Shown: positions 63,805-64,000 of the stretch, one piece after another | How positions within the stretch are numbered: the first letter of the stretch is position 1 | Layout of the letters: every line of letters starts with the position of its first letter | Assembly: GCA_030429345.1 (NCBI GenBank) | Contig: JAUIFJ010000019.1 | Coordinates: 22,532 to 86,531, forward strand | Length of the DNA stretch: 64,000 nt | Direction: 5' to 3' | Origin: a bacterium | GTDB taxonomy: Bacteria > CAIWAD01 | Translations under genes and position numbers: made by a program | Notes under the pieces: model-generated | Seen by the model: the letters and a program-made list of their open reading frames with translations, nothing else | What the model was told of the DNA's origin: nothing | The model's database searches: none

Positions 63805-64000
63805 CTACTTCAGCAGCAACTTCCGGCTATCGCGAAAGCCCACGCTGCCCAGGGTATACACGCAAGTCCCTTGACCAGGCCGCCGGCGTCGAGGACCACC
63901 TCGTGGCTCCCCCCGGCACCGTCCCTGGCACCGTCCTTGGCACCGTCCCTGGCACCGTCCTTGGCACCGTCCTTGGCACCGTCCTTGGCGCCGTCCCTGG
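63805..64000 (-). pseudogene. Frameshifted 3' end of a sorting-domain protein (runs past window)
   Basis: On the minus strand one frame encodes GGSHEVVLDAGGLVKG, and the next frame, one base off, encodes VYTLGSVGF and RKLLLK before TAG (63805-63807). These are the two last strands of the sorting domain, so one base is missing near 63864-63869. Without a shift translation ends at TGA 63812-63810 with IPWAAWAFAIAGSCC, losing the final sorting strand. Upstream a 12-bp repeat encodes (K/R)DGA units. Either the gene is damaged or there is a read error. Confidence 0.6.
63915..64000. repeat. 12-bp tandem repeat (GGCACCGTCCYT) continuing off the window
   Basis: At least seven copies of a 12-bp unit are present and end at the window edge. 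In the frame of the sorting domain they encode repeated RDGA or KDGA, inserted before GGSHEV. Confidence 0.85.

Noticed and set aside
1-64000. Possible enrichment of GTGANAC / GTNTCAC
   Set aside because: About forty occurrences against roughly two dozen expected; too mild to separate from codon effects by eye.
1-64000. tRNA or rRNA genes
   Set aside because: No T-loop/acceptor pattern or rRNA-like sequence was recognised; a covariance-model scan would be needed to exclude them.

Overview
The window is about two-thirds GC and carries bacterial genes throughout. It looks like a chromosomal segment of an uncultured member of the FCB superphylum (Bacteroidota, Fibrobacterota, Gemmatimonadota and related candidate phyla). 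The evidence is seven secreted proteins, one of them cut by the window edge, that end in the FlgD-like / type IX-style C-terminal sorting domain (PNPFN motif, an (S)GVYFL-type strand, final RKLLLLR/K). A complete Bat operon, a LytS/LytTR pair and a large propeller-sensing hybrid kinase fit the same group. I cannot resolve the phylum from this sequence alone.

Layout. 1-6.4 kb: two large secreted sorting-domain proteins. 6.5-8.4 kb: plsY-gpsA-acyP. 8.6-12.5 kb: pgsA-cinA-thpR-recA. 12.5-13.1 kb: a duplicated non-coding repeat. 13.1-15.7 kb: SRP RNA, then dnaX (which must shift frame at an A10 tract to make tau), then recR. 15.8-23.4 kb: five small outer-membrane-type paralogues, interrupted by a 1345-residue FG-GAP/Ig/VWA protein. 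23.6-27.7 kb: a DUF4143 ATPase with a 63-bp palindrome at its start, and clpB. 27.9-41.4 kb: secreted beta-helix and beta-propeller proteins, an endonuclease-like protein, msrA, a LytTR two-component pair and a lipoprotein. 42.1-43.4 kb: a satellite-like repeat island. 43.4-52.1 kb: moxR, DUF58, a membrane protein, batA-batB-batC-batD-batE and a small lipoprotein. 52.2-53.6 kb: a second repeat array and an orphan DNA methyltransferase. 53.6-58.1 kb: a 1508-residue hybrid histidine kinase. 58.5-60.4 kb: dnaK with a sigma-54-like promoter. 60.8-63.7 kb: nirK fused to cytochrome c, nirV and a SCO gene, an apparent nitrite-respiration operon. 63.8-64 kb: the frameshifted end of another sorting-domain protein.

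How genes work together. plsY, gpsA and pgsA feed phospholipid synthesis. The moxR-bat operon is a chaperone/VWA envelope system, translationally coupled by 4-bp overlaps. NirK reduces nitrite to NO, while SCO probably helps load copper and NirV is the usual partner of unknown mechanism. The secreted proteins and small barrels make up a large share of coding capacity and point to a surface-active lifestyle.

Most unusual points. (1) A modular palindromic repeat occurs five times; in four of them its end touches the stop codon of the adjacent gene and seems to supply it (recA, recR, msrA, SPOR lipoprotein). (2) A family of non-coding elements combines a CCCCGG..CCGGGG hairpin with direct-repeat arrays. 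(3) dnaX carries an A10 slippery tract. (4) The hexamer GTATAC is several-fold over-represented. (5) dnaK has an exact -24/-12 promoter match.
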